Source of the DNA: Clostridia bacterium
Lineage (GTDB): Bacteria > Bacillota > Clostridia > Lachnospirales > Cellulosilyticaceae
Length of the DNA stretch: 64,000 bases
Reading direction: 5' to 3'
Assembly: GCA_029239755.1 (NCBI GenBank)
Contig: JARBUI010000004.1
Coordinates: forward strand, 1-64,000
Below, one piece after another: positions 10,127-20,484 of the stretch (position 1 is its first letter; the number at the start of each line of letters is the position of its first letter). The notes below the pieces were generated by a model that was not told the DNA's origin, made no database searches, and saw only the letters and a list, made by a program, of their open reading frames with translations. The translations under genes were made by a program, and so were the position numbers.

Positions 10127-10924
10127 ATGAACATATTTTTATATGAATTAAAGGCCTATTCTAAGAACACGATAGTATGGACCATTGCATTAATAATGCT
10201 TGTTTTCTTACTGTTATCTCTATTTCCTAGTTTTGCAAAAGAAGCGGTAAGTGTGCAAAAGCTGCTGAAAGGATACCCGGAAGCAGTAAGAAAGGCACTT
10301 GGTATTTCTATATCAAATATTTCTTCGTTTCTCGGCTTTTATTCATTTGTATTTGTATATGTTGTCCTTTGCGGAGCTATTCAGGCCATGAACTTAGGTA
10401 TCGGGATTTTATCTAAAGAAACACGGGCAAAGGCAGCAGATTTTCTTTTTACAAAACCGGCAGCCCGCTCAAAGGTAATGACGGCAAAGCTGCTGGCTAG
10501 TCTAAGCTTAATTATCATTACAAATACTATTTATTTAATGGCTGCTACTTTAATAGCTAGTATGGTGAGTGAAAAGTCGTTTGATGCAAAGATATTTGGG
10601 ATGATTTCTTTGACGTTATTTTTCATTCAGCTTATGTTTATGGCTTTAGGGGTTGTAATAGCAGTACTTATTTCAAATATTAAATCAGTTATTCCTATTT
10701 CATTAGGGACTGTATTTGGATTTTTCATGATAAGTATGTTTGGATCAGTTGTCGAGGATGACGCTATGCGTTATATGACGCCATTTAAGTACTTTGATAC
10801 AGCGTATATTATTAAGCATAGTGCATATGAAAGCAGTTTTATGATGGTGGCACTTCTATTTATTAGCGTAGCTTTATTAATAAGCTATGGCATTTATTCA
10901 AGAAAAGACAAGCATACAGTTTAA
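10127..10924 (+). CDS. ABC-2 type transporter permease
   Basis: 6 TM protein directly downstream of the ATPase; SKETRAKAADFLFTKPAARS. Confidence 0.88.
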   Translation: MNIFLYELKAYSKNTIVWTIALIMLVFLLLSLFPSFAKEAVSVQKLLKGYPEAVRKALGISISNISSFLGFYSFVFVYVVLCGAIQAMNLGIGILSKETRAKAADFLFTKPAARSKVMTAKLLASLSLIIITNTIYLMAATLIASMVSEKSFDAKIFGMISLTLFFIQLMFMALGVVIAVLISNIKSVIPISLGTVFGFFMISMFGSVVEDDAMRYMTPFKYFDTAYIIKHSAYESSFMMVALLFISVALLISYGIYSRKDKHTV

Positions 10925-10959
10925 ATTAGAAGTCACTTAGTATTTCATGAGGAGGCTAA

Positions 10960-11760
10960 ATGATGAATTTATTCAAAAGAGAAGTAAGAGCACACTTAAA
11001 ATCGCTTGTTATATGGAGCGTTGGAATGATTTTTATGGTTGCTGGGGGAATGGGGAAATACGCAGGATATGCGTCTTCAGCGAAGACGCTAAATGAATTT
11101 ATTGCACAAATGCCTAAAATGGTTCAGGCTATAATGGGATTTAGTACATTTGACTTATCAAAGGCCAGTGGGTTTTATGGGGTACTCTATTCATTTCTTG
11201 CGGTTATGGCAGCAGCACATGCTGCTATACTTGGGACAGAAATCATTTCAAAAGAAGAAAGGGATAAAACAGCGGAGTTTTTACTAGTAAAGCCTATTTC
11301 TAGGAATGCAGTCGTTTCTTCAAAGATACTTGCTGGGATTTTTAATATTACAGTATTAAATGGGATTACACTAGTTGCCTCGATTTATATAACGGGTTAC
11401 TTAAGTAATGGAGAAAATGTTACAGATGATATTTTATTGTTAATGAAAGGGATGTTTATACTTCAGCTTTTATTTATGTTTAGTGGGACAAGTGTTGCCG
11501 CACTTAGTAAGAATCCTAAGGGAGCTGTATCAATATCAGCTATGGCTGTACTAGTTACATTTATAGTATCAAAAGTAACTGAAATAGACAGCAGACTTAT
11601 CAATCTAAAATATATTACACCTTTTAAGTACTATGATGCTAAAGATTTGATGTATCATGCAAGGCTGGATAGTGTTTTTATAACCCTATCCATTTTCATC
11701 ATGGGAGTGATGGCAGGTGTAACGTTTACGGCGTACAGTAAAAGAGATTTAAAACTATAA
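10960..11760 (+). CDS. ABC-2 type transporter permease (paralogue of preceding)
   Basis: SKEERDKTAEFLLVKPISRN, same architecture as 10127-10924. Confidence 0.88.
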   Translation: MMNLFKREVRAHLKSLVIWSVGMIFMVAGGMGKYAGYASSAKTLNEFIAQMPKMVQAIMGFSTFDLSKASGFYGVLYSFLAVMAAAHAAILGTEIISKEERDKTAEFLLVKPISRNAVVSSKILAGIFNITVLNGITLVASIYITGYLSNGENVTDDILLLMKGMFILQLLFMFSGTSVAALSKNPKGAVSISAMAVLVTFIVSKVTEIDSRLINLKYITPFKYYDAKDLMYHARLDSVFITLSIFIMGVMAGVTFTAYSKRDLKL

Positions 11761-11856
11761 GTAGATTATAATAAAGCATATTTTTAGAGATTTTTATCTA
11801 AAATAATCGGATTAATATGGCATAAATTGGATATTTATGATATTATATATACTAAT

Positions 11857-11923
11857 AACGATTAGATTACTTTAGTATCTGCCTGTAGCGGCAAGATATA
11901 AAAGAAGTAATATGTTAATCGTT
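11857..11923 (+). other. Predicted structured leader RNA upstream of MCP gene
   Basis: Nested complementary arms aacgatta/taatcgtt, attactt/aagtaat, tatctgcc/ggcaagata with tgtagc loop. Confidence 0.4.
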
Positions 11924-11957
11924 TTACATAGAGAGAGATCACGTTTAGTAAATCATA

Positions 11958-13733
11958 TTGTACAACACTATGACTGCTCAAAAAAACACTATAGGGGGAC
12001 ATATGTTTAAAAAACTTAGGGGGCTTAATAAAAGTTTAGGATTTAAGATTACATTAGCATTTTTAAGTATTATTATAATATCCATTAGTTTAATAGCAAG
12101 TGCAGCATACACACAAAGTTATGCTATGCTGATCAACAACTTGGGAGAGAGAAGTCTTAAAATAGCAGAAATAGGATCACAAAAAATTGATGTTGAAGCA
12201 TTTAAAGCGTTAAAAACACCTGAAGACGAGCAAACAGAAGCATATCAGAGCATGAGAAAAGATTTAAGTCATTTAAGGGAAATAACTGGAGCTAAATATT
12301 TATATACAATGACCAAAAATGATAACGGAGAGTTTATTTACATAGTAGATGGCTCAGCAGAAGAGGACGTGTCTCATATTGGTGATATTGAAGAACCTAG
12401 TTTGAATTTTGACGCTGCTTGGGAAGGTAACAAATGTATTGGAGAGAAAATAGAGGTTACTGAGTGGGGCACACTTATCAGTTCATATGTTCCAATAAGA
12501 GATACGAACGACCAAGTAGTTGGCTTTGTAGGAATTGATTACGATGTCGAAGTCGAATATGAAGCCTTTCAAAGGTTTAGACTAGTGCTCTTATGTATTG
12601 CTTTAGGACTTGTAATAGGTACATCCATATTTGGAATGATACTCTCAAAGAAGATTACTCGTCCAATCAAAAAGCTTATGGAGCTGATGCAAAAAGCTGA
12701 AAAAGGTGATTTAACAGTACAAGCTGATATACGAACAAAAGATGAAATTGGAAGTTTATCTGTCAGCTTTAACAATATGATGGGAAACATAAAACATCTG
12801 ATTAAAGAAGTAAACCAAAACAGTGAAGAAGTATATAAGGCAAGTGAAAAGCTTACTACCTCTGTTGAAGAAATAAGTAGCCAAACTGTTACTGTTGATA
12901 CTAATGTCCAGCAAATAGCAGCAGCAATGGAGGAAACATCAGCTTCAGTGCAGCAGGTTACAGGGTTCAGTAATGAAATTACTACAGTACTAAAGAGCCT
13001 TCTTGATAAAGCAGATCATAGTAATGAGATAGTCAGAGAAATAAGGAAACGAGCATCTGAAATGAAAGAAGATGCAGAAAAATCAAATCATATTGCTAAG
13101 CAGATTTATAGTGAAAAGCAAAGTGAAATGGCTAAGGCGATAGACGAAGGTAAGGTTGTTTTGGAAATTAAAAAAATGTCTAACAGTATATCTGCAATTT
13201 CCACGCAGACTAATCTATTAGCACTTAATGCATCTATAGAAGCAGCAAGGGCTGGAGAGTATGGCAGAGGATTTGCAGTAGTTGCTGAAGAAGTAGGGAA
13301 ACTTGCAAACCAATCATCACAAACAGTAAAGGGTATTGAAGAATTAATTAATGAGGTACAGAGGGCTTTCGATAATCTGTCAAATACCTCAGCTGGTATT
13401 CTTGAATTTATTGAGAATAAAGTTATTAATGATTATGAGATGCTAGTACATACAGGGATGCAATACCTTAAAGACGCCGAATCTGTAGGCAGTTTAATTA
13501 GTGATTTTGCAGATAGTTCAGAGGAAGTTGTTAGAACGGCTAGTGAAGTTAATCAGTCAATAGAACATGTAGCTGCGACGGTAGAAGAAGTAACGGCAAG
13601 TGTGCAGGAAATCTCTTCAAATACTAATCAAACAACAAAAACAATGAAGGAAGTAGCTGGAGTAGCCAAAGAACAGGCGAATGCAGCAGAAGCGTTAAAT
13701 ACTTTAGTAGTAAAGATTTTTGAAACTAATTAA
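11958..13733 (+). CDS. Methyl-accepting chemotaxis protein
   Basis: N-terminal TM, extracytoplasmic sensor domain, HAMP ([16 protein letters not shown]), signalling tip [28 protein letters not shown]; true start may be ATG 12003. Confidence 0.94.
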   Translation: MYNTMTAQKNTIGGHMFKKLRGLNKSLGFKITLAFLSIIIISISLIASAAYTQSYAMLINNLGERSLKIAEIGSQKIDVEAFKALKTPEDEQTEAYQSMRKDLSHLREITGAKYLYTMTKNDNGEFIYIVDGSAEEDVSHIGDIEEPSLNFDAAWEGNKCIGEKIEVTEWGTLISSYVPIRDTNDQVVGFVGIDYDVEVEYEAFQRFRLVLLCIALGLVIGTSIFGMILSKKITRPIKKLMELMQKAEKGDLTVQADIRTKDEIGSLSVSFNNMMGNIKHLIKEVNQNSEEVYKASEKLTTSVEEISSQTVTVDTNVQQIAAAMEETSASVQQVTGFSNEITTVLKSLLDKADHSNEIVREIRKRASEMKEDAEKSNHIAKQIYSEKQSEMAKAIDEGKVVLEIKKMSNSISAISTQTNLLALNASIEAARAGEYGRGFAVVAEEVGKLANQSSQTVKGIEELINEVQRAFDNLSNTSAGILEFIENKVINDYEMLVHTGMQYLKDAESVGSLISDFADSSEEVVRTASEVNQSIEHVAATVEEVTASVQEISSNTNQTTKTMKEVAGVAKEQANAAEALNTLVVKIFETN

Positions 13734-13746
13734 ATAGCAGTATCTA

Positions 13747-13780
13747 AAAAGAAGCTTCCGATTTTGGAGGCTTCTTTTGG
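13747..13780 (+). terminator. Intrinsic terminator
   Basis: aaaagaagcttcc / ggaggcttctttt stem with one G-U. Confidence 0.65.
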
Positions 13781-13882
13781 TGTCCCCGAAAATATCAGTA
13801 TTGTAAAATAATTGTCATAATGTGCATACAATGAAGGGGAGAGTCTAGATATATTATAGTGCTATTAGGGGAGTGAGGGTGA

Positions 13883-15613
13883 ATGGTCAAACTTTTTAGG
13901 AATATTAATCAAAGTTTAGGTCTAAAGGTTATACTTACATTTTTATCGACTGTTACATTATCTATTGGTTTAATATCAGGTATAGCTTATACACAGAGCT
14001 ATCAGGTGCTAGTAGCTAATTTAGGGCAGAGAAGTGTTAAGATAGCAGAGGTTGCTTCCAAAAGAATAGATATTGAGGCATTCAGAGAACTAAAAACTAT
14101 TGAGGATGAGGAGACAAAGGCATATAAAGAGATGAGGGGAAGCTTAAGTGAACTGCGAGAATTAACAGGGACAAAGTACTTATATACGATGAGAAAAGAT
14201 GATAAGGGGCAATTTATTTATGTAGTAGATGGATCAGAGATCGAAGAGATATCACACATAGGAGATATTGAAGAATCAAATGTAGTTTTTGAGACTGTGT
14301 GGGAAGGAAATAAATACATTAGTAATACAATTGATGTAGGGCCATGGGGCATACTTGTAAGTTCTTATTTTCCTTTAATAGACGAAAAAGGAGAGGTGGT
14401 AGGGTTTGTAGGGGCTGATTATGACGTTGAAGTAGAGTACAAATCATTTCAAAGGTTTAAAGTTGTGCTTCTAAGCGTTACGCTGGGCTTATTAATATTT
14501 GCAGTATTTTTAGGTGTTCTTCTATCAAGCAAAATACTTTCACCTATTAAAATCCTTATGAAGCTCATGCAAAAGGCTGAAAAAGGAGATTTAACAGTAC
14601 GGGTTCAGGTAACTTCAAAAGATGAAATAGGAAAGCTCTCTGCTAGCTTTAATAGAATGGCAGAGTATATAACACGCCTTATCAAAAGAGTTCATGACAA
14701 TAGTGTGAGCATGAGTGAATCAAGTCAGAAGCTTAAGAGAACAGTAGAAGCAATAAGTGCGGAGACAAATACGGTCAATATAAGCGTGAATGAAATAACA
14801 ATAGGGATGGAGCAGACTTCCGCAGCAGTTGAAGAGATAACAGCAGCAAGTAATGAGATAATAATTGATGTAAAAGCTCTTTTAGATAAAGCTAATAATA
14901 GCAGTGAGACAGTAAAAGAAATTAAAAAGAGAGCAAATCAAATGAAAAATAACATGCAGAAATCAAATGATGTAACGCAGGAGATATATAAAGAAAGACA
15001 ATATGAAATGATGGAGGCCATTGAAAAGGGAAGGGTAGTTGCTGAAATTAAGACGATGGCAGATATTATATCGAGGATATCAGAACGGATCAATTTAATA
15101 GCAGTTAATGCAGCTATAGAAGCAGCTAGGGCTGGAGAGTGTGGCAGAGGATTTGCAGTAGTTGCCGAAGAGGTCAGAACACTGGCAAAGCAATCATCTC
15201 AAACAGTAAAAGGTATTGACGAAATAGTAAAGCAAGTACAGCAGGCCTTTGGAAACTTATCGGATACATCACAAGGAATGCTTGATTTTATTGACAATAA
15301 AGTTATTAGTGACTATAAGATTTTGATGGATACTGGAGCACAATATTTAAAAGATGCAGAGTGTATGGAAGGGTTAATAAATAATTTTGTAAGTCATTCA
15401 AAAGGAGTGGCAGTAACAGTGAATGAAGTTAATTATGCAATAGAAAGCGTGGCAACGACAGTAGAACAAACAACATTAAGCCTGCAAGAAATTTCAAAGA
15501 GTACAAGTCAGACTGTAGTGTCAGTACAAGAAGTAGGAGAGATATCTAAAAGACAGGCTCATGAAGCAGAGCACCTAAGTTCCATGATTAAAACGTTATT
15601 TGAAACTAATTAA
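13883..15613 (+). CDS. Methyl-accepting chemotaxis protein (tandem paralogue)
   Basis: Same domain order as 11958-13733; [29 protein letters not shown]. Confidence 0.94.
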   Translation: MVKLFRNINQSLGLKVILTFLSTVTLSIGLISGIAYTQSYQVLVANLGQRSVKIAEVASKRIDIEAFRELKTIEDEETKAYKEMRGSLSELRELTGTKYLYTMRKDDKGQFIYVVDGSEIEEISHIGDIEESNVVFETVWEGNKYISNTIDVGPWGILVSSYFPLIDEKGEVVGFVGADYDVEVEYKSFQRFKVVLLSVTLGLLIFAVFLGVLLSSKILSPIKILMKLMQKAEKGDLTVRVQVTSKDEIGKLSASFNRMAEYITRLIKRVHDNSVSMSESSQKLKRTVEAISAETNTVNISVNEITIGMEQTSAAVEEITAASNEIIIDVKALLDKANNSSETVKEIKKRANQMKNNMQKSNDVTQEIYKERQYEMMEAIEKGRVVAEIKTMADIISRISERINLIAVNAAIEAARAGECGRGFAVVAEEVRTLAKQSSQTVKGIDEIVKQVQQAFGNLSDTSQGMLDFIDNKVISDYKILMDTGAQYLKDAECMEGLINNFVSHSKGVAVTVNEVNYAIESVATTVEQTTLSLQEISKSTSQTVVSVQEVGEISKRQAHEAEHLSSMIKTLFETN

Positions 15614-15702
15614 TGAGTAAAAGCTTAAAGATTAGGATTTTTGCTAAAAATTGAGTATAATACTATATAGAAATAATATACCTATCAGCAAAGGAGTCTA
15701 CA

Positions 15703-15954
15703 ATGAGCCAAAATAAAGAGGAAATACTAAAGTCTATCTTAAGCATGAGGAGAAGGCTAACTCATATTAAGCTAGATATAAATAGAGAAATTGATATATT
15801 TGAGGAACAAATGAATAAGTCTTTAAAAAGAATAGATAAGATAAGTTATTTATCTAAAAAGTTTAGCATAGCAGAACTTACTGAAACCCATAAAGCTTAT
15901 GAAAAACTTGTAAATCCAGGACAAGCACAGACACAAGAACAAACTAAGGAATGA
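15703..15954 (+). CDS. Small hypothetical protein, coiled-coil-like
   Basis: 83-aa ORF with SD (aaggag) preceding ATG. Confidence 0.6.
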   Translation: MSQNKEEILKSILSMRRRLTHIKLDINREIDIFEEQMNKSLKRIDKISYLSKKFSIAELTETHKAYEKLVNPGQAQTQEQTKE

Positions 15955-16022
15955 GTACCTGAGCTCAAATACGTACAAGTTCACGGTTAAAAAGAATATA
16001 TACTTAGGAGGACGGGGAAAAT

Positions 16023-16367
16023 ATGGATGTAAAAGCATACTGTTTATCACTTCCGATGGCAGTACTGGATTACCCTTTTGGAGATACTCCGATGGTGATA
16101 AAAGTTAATAAAAAGATGTTTGCACTAATAAATAGTGAGGGAGAAGTTTCATTAAAGTGTGAGCCACTTCAGGCGTTGGCGTATAGAGATATGTTTGAAG
16201 CAGTATCACCAGGTTATCATCTTAATAAAGAACACTGGAATACAGTTAAACCTAATTTAGATGTAGATGAAGAGCTGCTTAAAAGGATGATAAGAGAGTC
16301 TTATAGAGCTGTAGTGCAGACCTTTCCAAAAAAAGATAGAGAGGGTTATTTGAGGCTTCTTCCATAA
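16023..16367 (+). CDS. MmcQ/YjbR family DNA-binding-like protein
   Basis: YCLSLPMAVLDYPFGDTPMVIKVNKKMFALI, PGYHLNKEHWNTV. Confidence 0.9.
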   Translation: MDVKAYCLSLPMAVLDYPFGDTPMVIKVNKKMFALINSEGEVSLKCEPLQALAYRDMFEAVSPGYHLNKEHWNTVKPNLDVDEELLKRMIRESYRAVVQTFPKKDREGYLRLLP

Positions 16368-16480
16368 GCTTATCAAGGATTTTTCCAAGGAATAAAATGT
16401 ATAGTTTACCAATAATAAACGATACAACCTCTCCAATAATCCTGCTACAATGATTATGGATATAAGGGGGAGGTGATATT

Positions 16481-16936
16481 GTGCAAGTAGATCAAATAGA
16501 AGATGAAATTAAGCAAAAACTTCAAACTAAAATGGAACTTGAAGGACAATTTAAAAATGGAGTAAGTTGGTTCTATTGGATTGCAGGCCTTTCAATAATT
16601 AATACAGTGACCTATCTCATGGGAATGGATTGGAGTTTTATTGCTGGTCTTGGAGTTACACAAATGATTGATGTGTTCACCGAGTCGCTGTACGGAAGCA
16701 TTCGAGTGATAGCACTTTTTATTAATTTCCTCCTGGCAGGCTTTTTCGCATTTCTTGGGTATTTAACAAGAAAGAGACGGAATTGGGTGATTATCCTAGG
16801 AGTAGTTCTTTATTCCCTAGATACAATTATATTTATATTTTTTCAGGATTGGATAAGCGTAGCATTTCACGGCCTTGCTATCTATTCATTCATTAAAGCT
16901 ATACTAGCAAACAATAAACTTAAGATGCTTACTTAG
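16481..16936 (+). CDS. Hypothetical membrane protein, 4 TM
   Basis: GTG start behind aggggggaggtg SD, hydrophobic segments. Confidence 0.7.
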   Translation: MQVDQIEDEIKQKLQTKMELEGQFKNGVSWFYWIAGLSIINTVTYLMGMDWSFIAGLGVTQMIDVFTESLYGSIRVIALFINFLLAGFFAFLGYLTRKRRNWVIILGVVLYSLDTIIFIFFQDWISVAFHGLAIYSFIKAILANNKLKMLT

Positions 16937-16942
16937 TAATGG

Positions 16943-16969
16943 AGGACAGAAGTATTCTGTCCTTTTTTT
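16943..16969 (+). terminator. Intrinsic terminator
   Basis: aggacagaa/ttctgtcct stem + T7 tract. Confidence 0.8.
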
Positions 16970-17050
16970 ATTTCAACATGCTAATTGAGGCTATTTAGAA
17001 AACGATTAATAGACTACATTATCTTGTAGCAGCAACCTCCAAGGAAAAGT

Positions 17051-17998
17051 TTAATCAAATAAATAGAGTTGTACTTCGGGATTGTCAATATTTGACTTAT
17101 CATACCAGAAGAATCCTGAATCAATGAAATCTGGTAATGTTTCGCCCCTGTAGGCTCTAAGAGCTGCTTGGATGGCGAGATAGCCCATTCCTATAGGATC
17201 TTGTGAAACAGCACCAGCTACAGTACCTTCTTTAATGGCATTTGAAAGAGTTTTGCTAGCATCAAAGCCAATAATAGTAACTTCACCTTCCTTGTTAAGC
17301 TCCCTTACTGCTTCTATAATACCGGTACTGATATCACCGCTCTGTCCGTATAGTCCGGTAAGATCTGGGTGAGCCGTCAAAAAGGACTTCGCAGCTTCTT
17401 TAGCACTAGCTACAGAATCAACATCATATTGAGGAGGAAGTATTTCTATATCGGGAAAGTTCTGCTTTAGTGTATCGATGAACCCATTTGTCCTGGCTTC
17501 AGCCTCCGTACTTATTCTATCTAATGAAATAATGCCTACTTTACCTTTTCCATTAAGAAATTGCCCCATTTTTTCTGCAGCAAATGTTGAAGCTTTATAG
17601 TTATCGGTTGCGACTGTTGTCTTAACAATAGGATTGTCAACGCCTGTATCCAGTCCGACAACTGGAATATCAGCGGCGTTAGCCTCTTCAAGATAGGGAG
17701 ATACCTCTTGGGAATTAAGCGCTGTCAAAATAATAGCTTGAGGATTTTTTGATAGCGCGGACTTTAATAAATTAAGCTGTACTTCAGCTGGTTCTCCTAC
17801 TTTTTGACCCTCCCAGGTTGTTTCGATACCATAGGCTTTTGCAGCCTGTTCAGTTCCTAATTTAATAAGCTGAAAAAAGCTCGAATCTATTTTTTTTGAA
17901 ATAACGGGTATATATATCTTTTCAGGAGCTTGAGTTTCTTGAGCTTTTATTGGCAACATAAATAGCAAAAAAAATCCTAGTACAAATATTTTTTTCAT
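17051..17998 (-). CDS. Periplasmic-binding-protein type I (RbsB-like) sugar-binding protein, orphan, no lipobox
   Basis: IPVISKKIDSSFFQLIKLGTEQAAKAYG, VVGLDTGVDNPIVKTTVATDN; Sec-type signal peptide without Cys. Confidence 0.85.
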   Translation of the reverse strand: MKKIFVLGFFLLFMLPIKAQETQAPEKIYIPVISKKIDSSFFQLIKLGTEQAAKAYGIETTWEGQKVGEPAEVQLNLLKSALSKNPQAIILTALNSQEVSPYLEEANAADIPVVGLDTGVDNPIVKTTVATDNYKASTFAAEKMGQFLNGKGKVGIISLDRISTEAEARTNGFIDTLKQNFPDIEILPPQYDVDSVASAKEAAKSFLTAHPDLTGLYGQSGDISTGIIEAVRELNKEGEVTIIGFDASKTLSNAIKEGTVAGAVSQDPIGMGYLAIQAALRAYRGETLPDFIDSGFFWYDKSNIDNPEVQLYLFD

Positions 17999-18024
17999 TT
18001 CATGACCTCTTTCAAGTAATAGAA

Positions 18025-18996
18025 TTATTCATATAAATATTTTTGAATTTCAGGACTGTCAATACTTGATTTATCATACCAATAGAATCCTGTATCAATA
18101 AACTCCGGAAGCCGCTCGCCTTTAGCAGCTTGAAGTGCTGTTTCTATAGCCTTGTATCCCATGCCTACTGGGTCCTGAGTAATAGCCCCAGCTATAATAC
18201 CTTCGCGGATAGCATCTGTAATCGTTTTGCCAGAATCGAAAGCGATGACTGTAACCGTCCCTATTTTATTAAGCTCTTTTAATGCATCAATAATGCCTTC
18301 ATTCATAAGGGCATTGATACCGAATAAGCCAGTAATATCAGGATGAGTTTCTAATATTTTTTTTGCAGCCTCTTTTGCATCAGCTCTTGAGTCTAAGCTA
18401 TAGGTTACAGGTATTATCTCGATATCAGAATAGTTTTCTCTAATTGTATTCATGAATCCATCCCCTCTCTCTCTGCTTACTTTGACGGGCTTTGACACTG
18501 AAAGAACCCCCACTTTACCTTTTCCTCCAAGAAGTTCGCCCATTTTCATTCCTGCTAATTCTCCGGCTCCGTAATTATCTATTCCAACTGTTGTTTTCAT
18601 AATAGGGCTATCAACGCCTGTATCTACCCCAACAACTGGAATACCTCTTCTTTGAGCTTCTTCAAGATAGGGGGTGAGGGCTGTTGCATCAAGGGCGGAT
18701 ATAAGAATAGCCTGAGGATTTTTAGTTAATGCTGATTTAAGTACATCAATCTGAATTTCTAGGGGTTCTCCTATTAGCGGGCCTTCAAATGTTGTTTTAA
18801 TTCCATAATCTTTAGCAGCTTGTTCAGTTCCGGCCCTAAGTTGTTTAAAAAAACCAAAATCAAGTGTTTTGGCAATAACCGGGATATATATTTGTTCAGA
18901 AGGCACTGCTTCTTGCGCAGCAGGTCCTGTTATAAAGAATAGAGGTAAACCTAATGTAAATAATAGAAGTAATGCTGATTTTGATGGTTTTTTCAT
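18025..18996 (-). CDS. Periplasmic-binding-protein type I (RbsB-like) sugar-binding protein, tandem paralogue, no lipobox
   Basis: IPVIAKTLDFGFFKQLRAGTEQAAKDYG, VVGVDTGVDSPIMKTTVGIDN, shared C-terminus WYDKSSIDSPEIQKYLYE. Confidence 0.85.
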   Translation of the reverse strand: MKKPSKSALLLLFTLGLPLFFITGPAAQEAVPSEQIYIPVIAKTLDFGFFKQLRAGTEQAAKDYGIKTTFEGPLIGEPLEIQIDVLKSALTKNPQAILISALDATALTPYLEEAQRRGIPVVGVDTGVDSPIMKTTVGIDNYGAGELAGMKMGELLGGKGKVGVLSVSKPVKVSRERGDGFMNTIRENYSDIEIIPVTYSLDSRADAKEAAKKILETHPDITGLFGINALMNEGIIDALKELNKIGTVTVIAFDSGKTITDAIREGIIAGAITQDPVGMGYKAIETALQAAKGERLPEFIDTGFYWYDKSSIDSPEIQKYLYE

Positions 18997-19145
18997 ATCT
19001 GAACCTCTTTCAAGTAAGGTGAATTTTACCTTTAACTAACTCTTACCAAAATTAAGATTTATTATATGTGATACAAATATTATTTATAAATAATTCTTTC
19101 TAGTTTTGCATTAAGATATTCATAAAAATATTAGCTTAAAAACTA

Positions 19146-19176
19146 TTGACTTAGAGTTAACTCTAAGATTTAAAAT
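19146..19176 (+). promoter_or_regulatory. MerR-type promoter/operator (19-bp spacer with perfect dyad)
   Basis: TTGACT-N19-TAAAAT; 18-bp perfect palindrome CTTAGAGTTAACTCTAAG at 19150-19167. Confidence 0.85.
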
Positions 19177-19227
19177 GGATATATAGAGAAACTATCTAGT
19201 TATAGGATTATATAAGGGGGAATTATT

Positions 19228-20385
19228 TTGTTATTTAGGACATTTGGGAAGACAAATGAAAAGGTATCGGTGTTAGGTTTTGGCTGTATGAGATTACCTA
19301 TTATCGATGGAGATACAACTAAAATTGATGAAGAAAAGGCTGTAGAAATGATTCGTTATGCCATTGATGAAGGAGTTAATTATGTAGATACGGCATACCC
19401 TTATCATGGAACAGGCATGGGAAATGGCGGAGAAAGTGAGCCTTTCGTAGGAAGAGCCTTAAAAGATGGCTATAGAGAAAAAGTTAATTTAGCTACAAAG
19501 CTTCCTAGCTGGGCGATCAAAACCAGAGAAGATATGGATAAGTATTTAAATGTTCAACTAGAGCGTCTCCAAACAGATACAATAGATTTTTACTTAGTGC
19601 ATGCTTTAAATGCGGAGACGTGGGAAAACTTGAAGAAATTAGGGATAAGTGAATTTTTAGAATCCGCAATCAAGGATGGAAGAATAAGATATGCAGGATT
19701 TTCTTTTCATGATAAACTAGAGGTGTTTAAAGATATAGTAGATTATTATGATTGGTCTTTTTGTCAAATTCAATATAATTATTTGGATGAAAACTTTCAG
19801 GCAGGAATAGAGGGTTTGGAATATGCAGCAGACAGAGATTTAGGAATTGTTATTATGGAGCCCCTAAGAGGCGGTAAAATAGTAAAAAATCTTCCGTCAG
19901 AAGTTATGGAACTTTTTGATCGGGCAGAGGCTAAACGGTCTCCTGCTGAATGGGCATTAAGATGGATATGGAATCATCCGAAGGTTTCTGTTATTTTAAG
20001 TGGCATGAGCATAATGGATGATGTAATAGAGAATATAAAGGTTGCTGGTGAAGCACTTCCTAATTCTTTGACAGAAAAAGAATTAACAACAATAAGTGAT
20101 GTGAAAAAAGTATTTAATGACAGAATTAAGGTTAATTGTACAGCTTGTGAATATTGTATGCCCTGCCCGGCAGGAGTAAATATTCCTAAGAATTTTGCGT
20201 ATTATAACGAATATAGCTTATTTGTTACACCAGAAAGAGAAAAAGAGCTTAAGTCTGCATACCGCTTAATAGGAGAAAAAGAGAGAGCAGATAGGTGTGC
20301 ATCGTGTGGTGAATGTGAAAGTCATTGCCCACAAGCCATTAAGATCCGTCAAGAACTAAAAAATATTGCAGAACTATTTGCATAA
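19228..20385 (+). CDS. Aldo/keto reductase with C-terminal 4Fe-4S ferredoxin-like domain
   Basis: GCMRLPI, VDTAYPYHG, NCTACEYCMPCPAGVNIP and CASCGECESHCPQAI. Confidence 0.95.
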   Translation: MLFRTFGKTNEKVSVLGFGCMRLPIIDGDTTKIDEEKAVEMIRYAIDEGVNYVDTAYPYHGTGMGNGGESEPFVGRALKDGYREKVNLATKLPSWAIKTREDMDKYLNVQLERLQTDTIDFYLVHALNAETWENLKKLGISEFLESAIKDGRIRYAGFSFHDKLEVFKDIVDYYDWSFCQIQYNYLDENFQAGIEGLEYAADRDLGIVIMEPLRGGKIVKNLPSEVMELFDRAEAKRSPAEWALRWIWNHPKVSVILSGMSIMDDVIENIKVAGEALPNSLTEKELTTISDVKKVFNDRIKVNCTACEYCMPCPAGVNIPKNFAYYNEYSLFVTPEREKELKSAYRLIGEKERADRCASCGECESHCPQAIKIRQELKNIAELFA

Positions 20386-20394
20386 ATAGCAAAG

Positions 20395-20428
20395 AGGTGC
20401 ATGACTATATAAAACATGCACCTTATTT
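20395..20428 (+). terminator. Intrinsic terminator
   Basis: aggtgcatg/catgcacct stem then tatttcgtttt. Confidence 0.65.
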
Positions 20429-20484
20429 CGTTTTAATTTCTATGTATACCTGATAATGAGTATAAATCTATTGGAGTGATAAAC

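Noticed and set aside
11857-11923. c-di-GMP riboswitch upstream of the chemoreceptor
   Set aside because: Conserved c-di-GMP-I core sequences are not visible; kept only as an unassigned structured leader.
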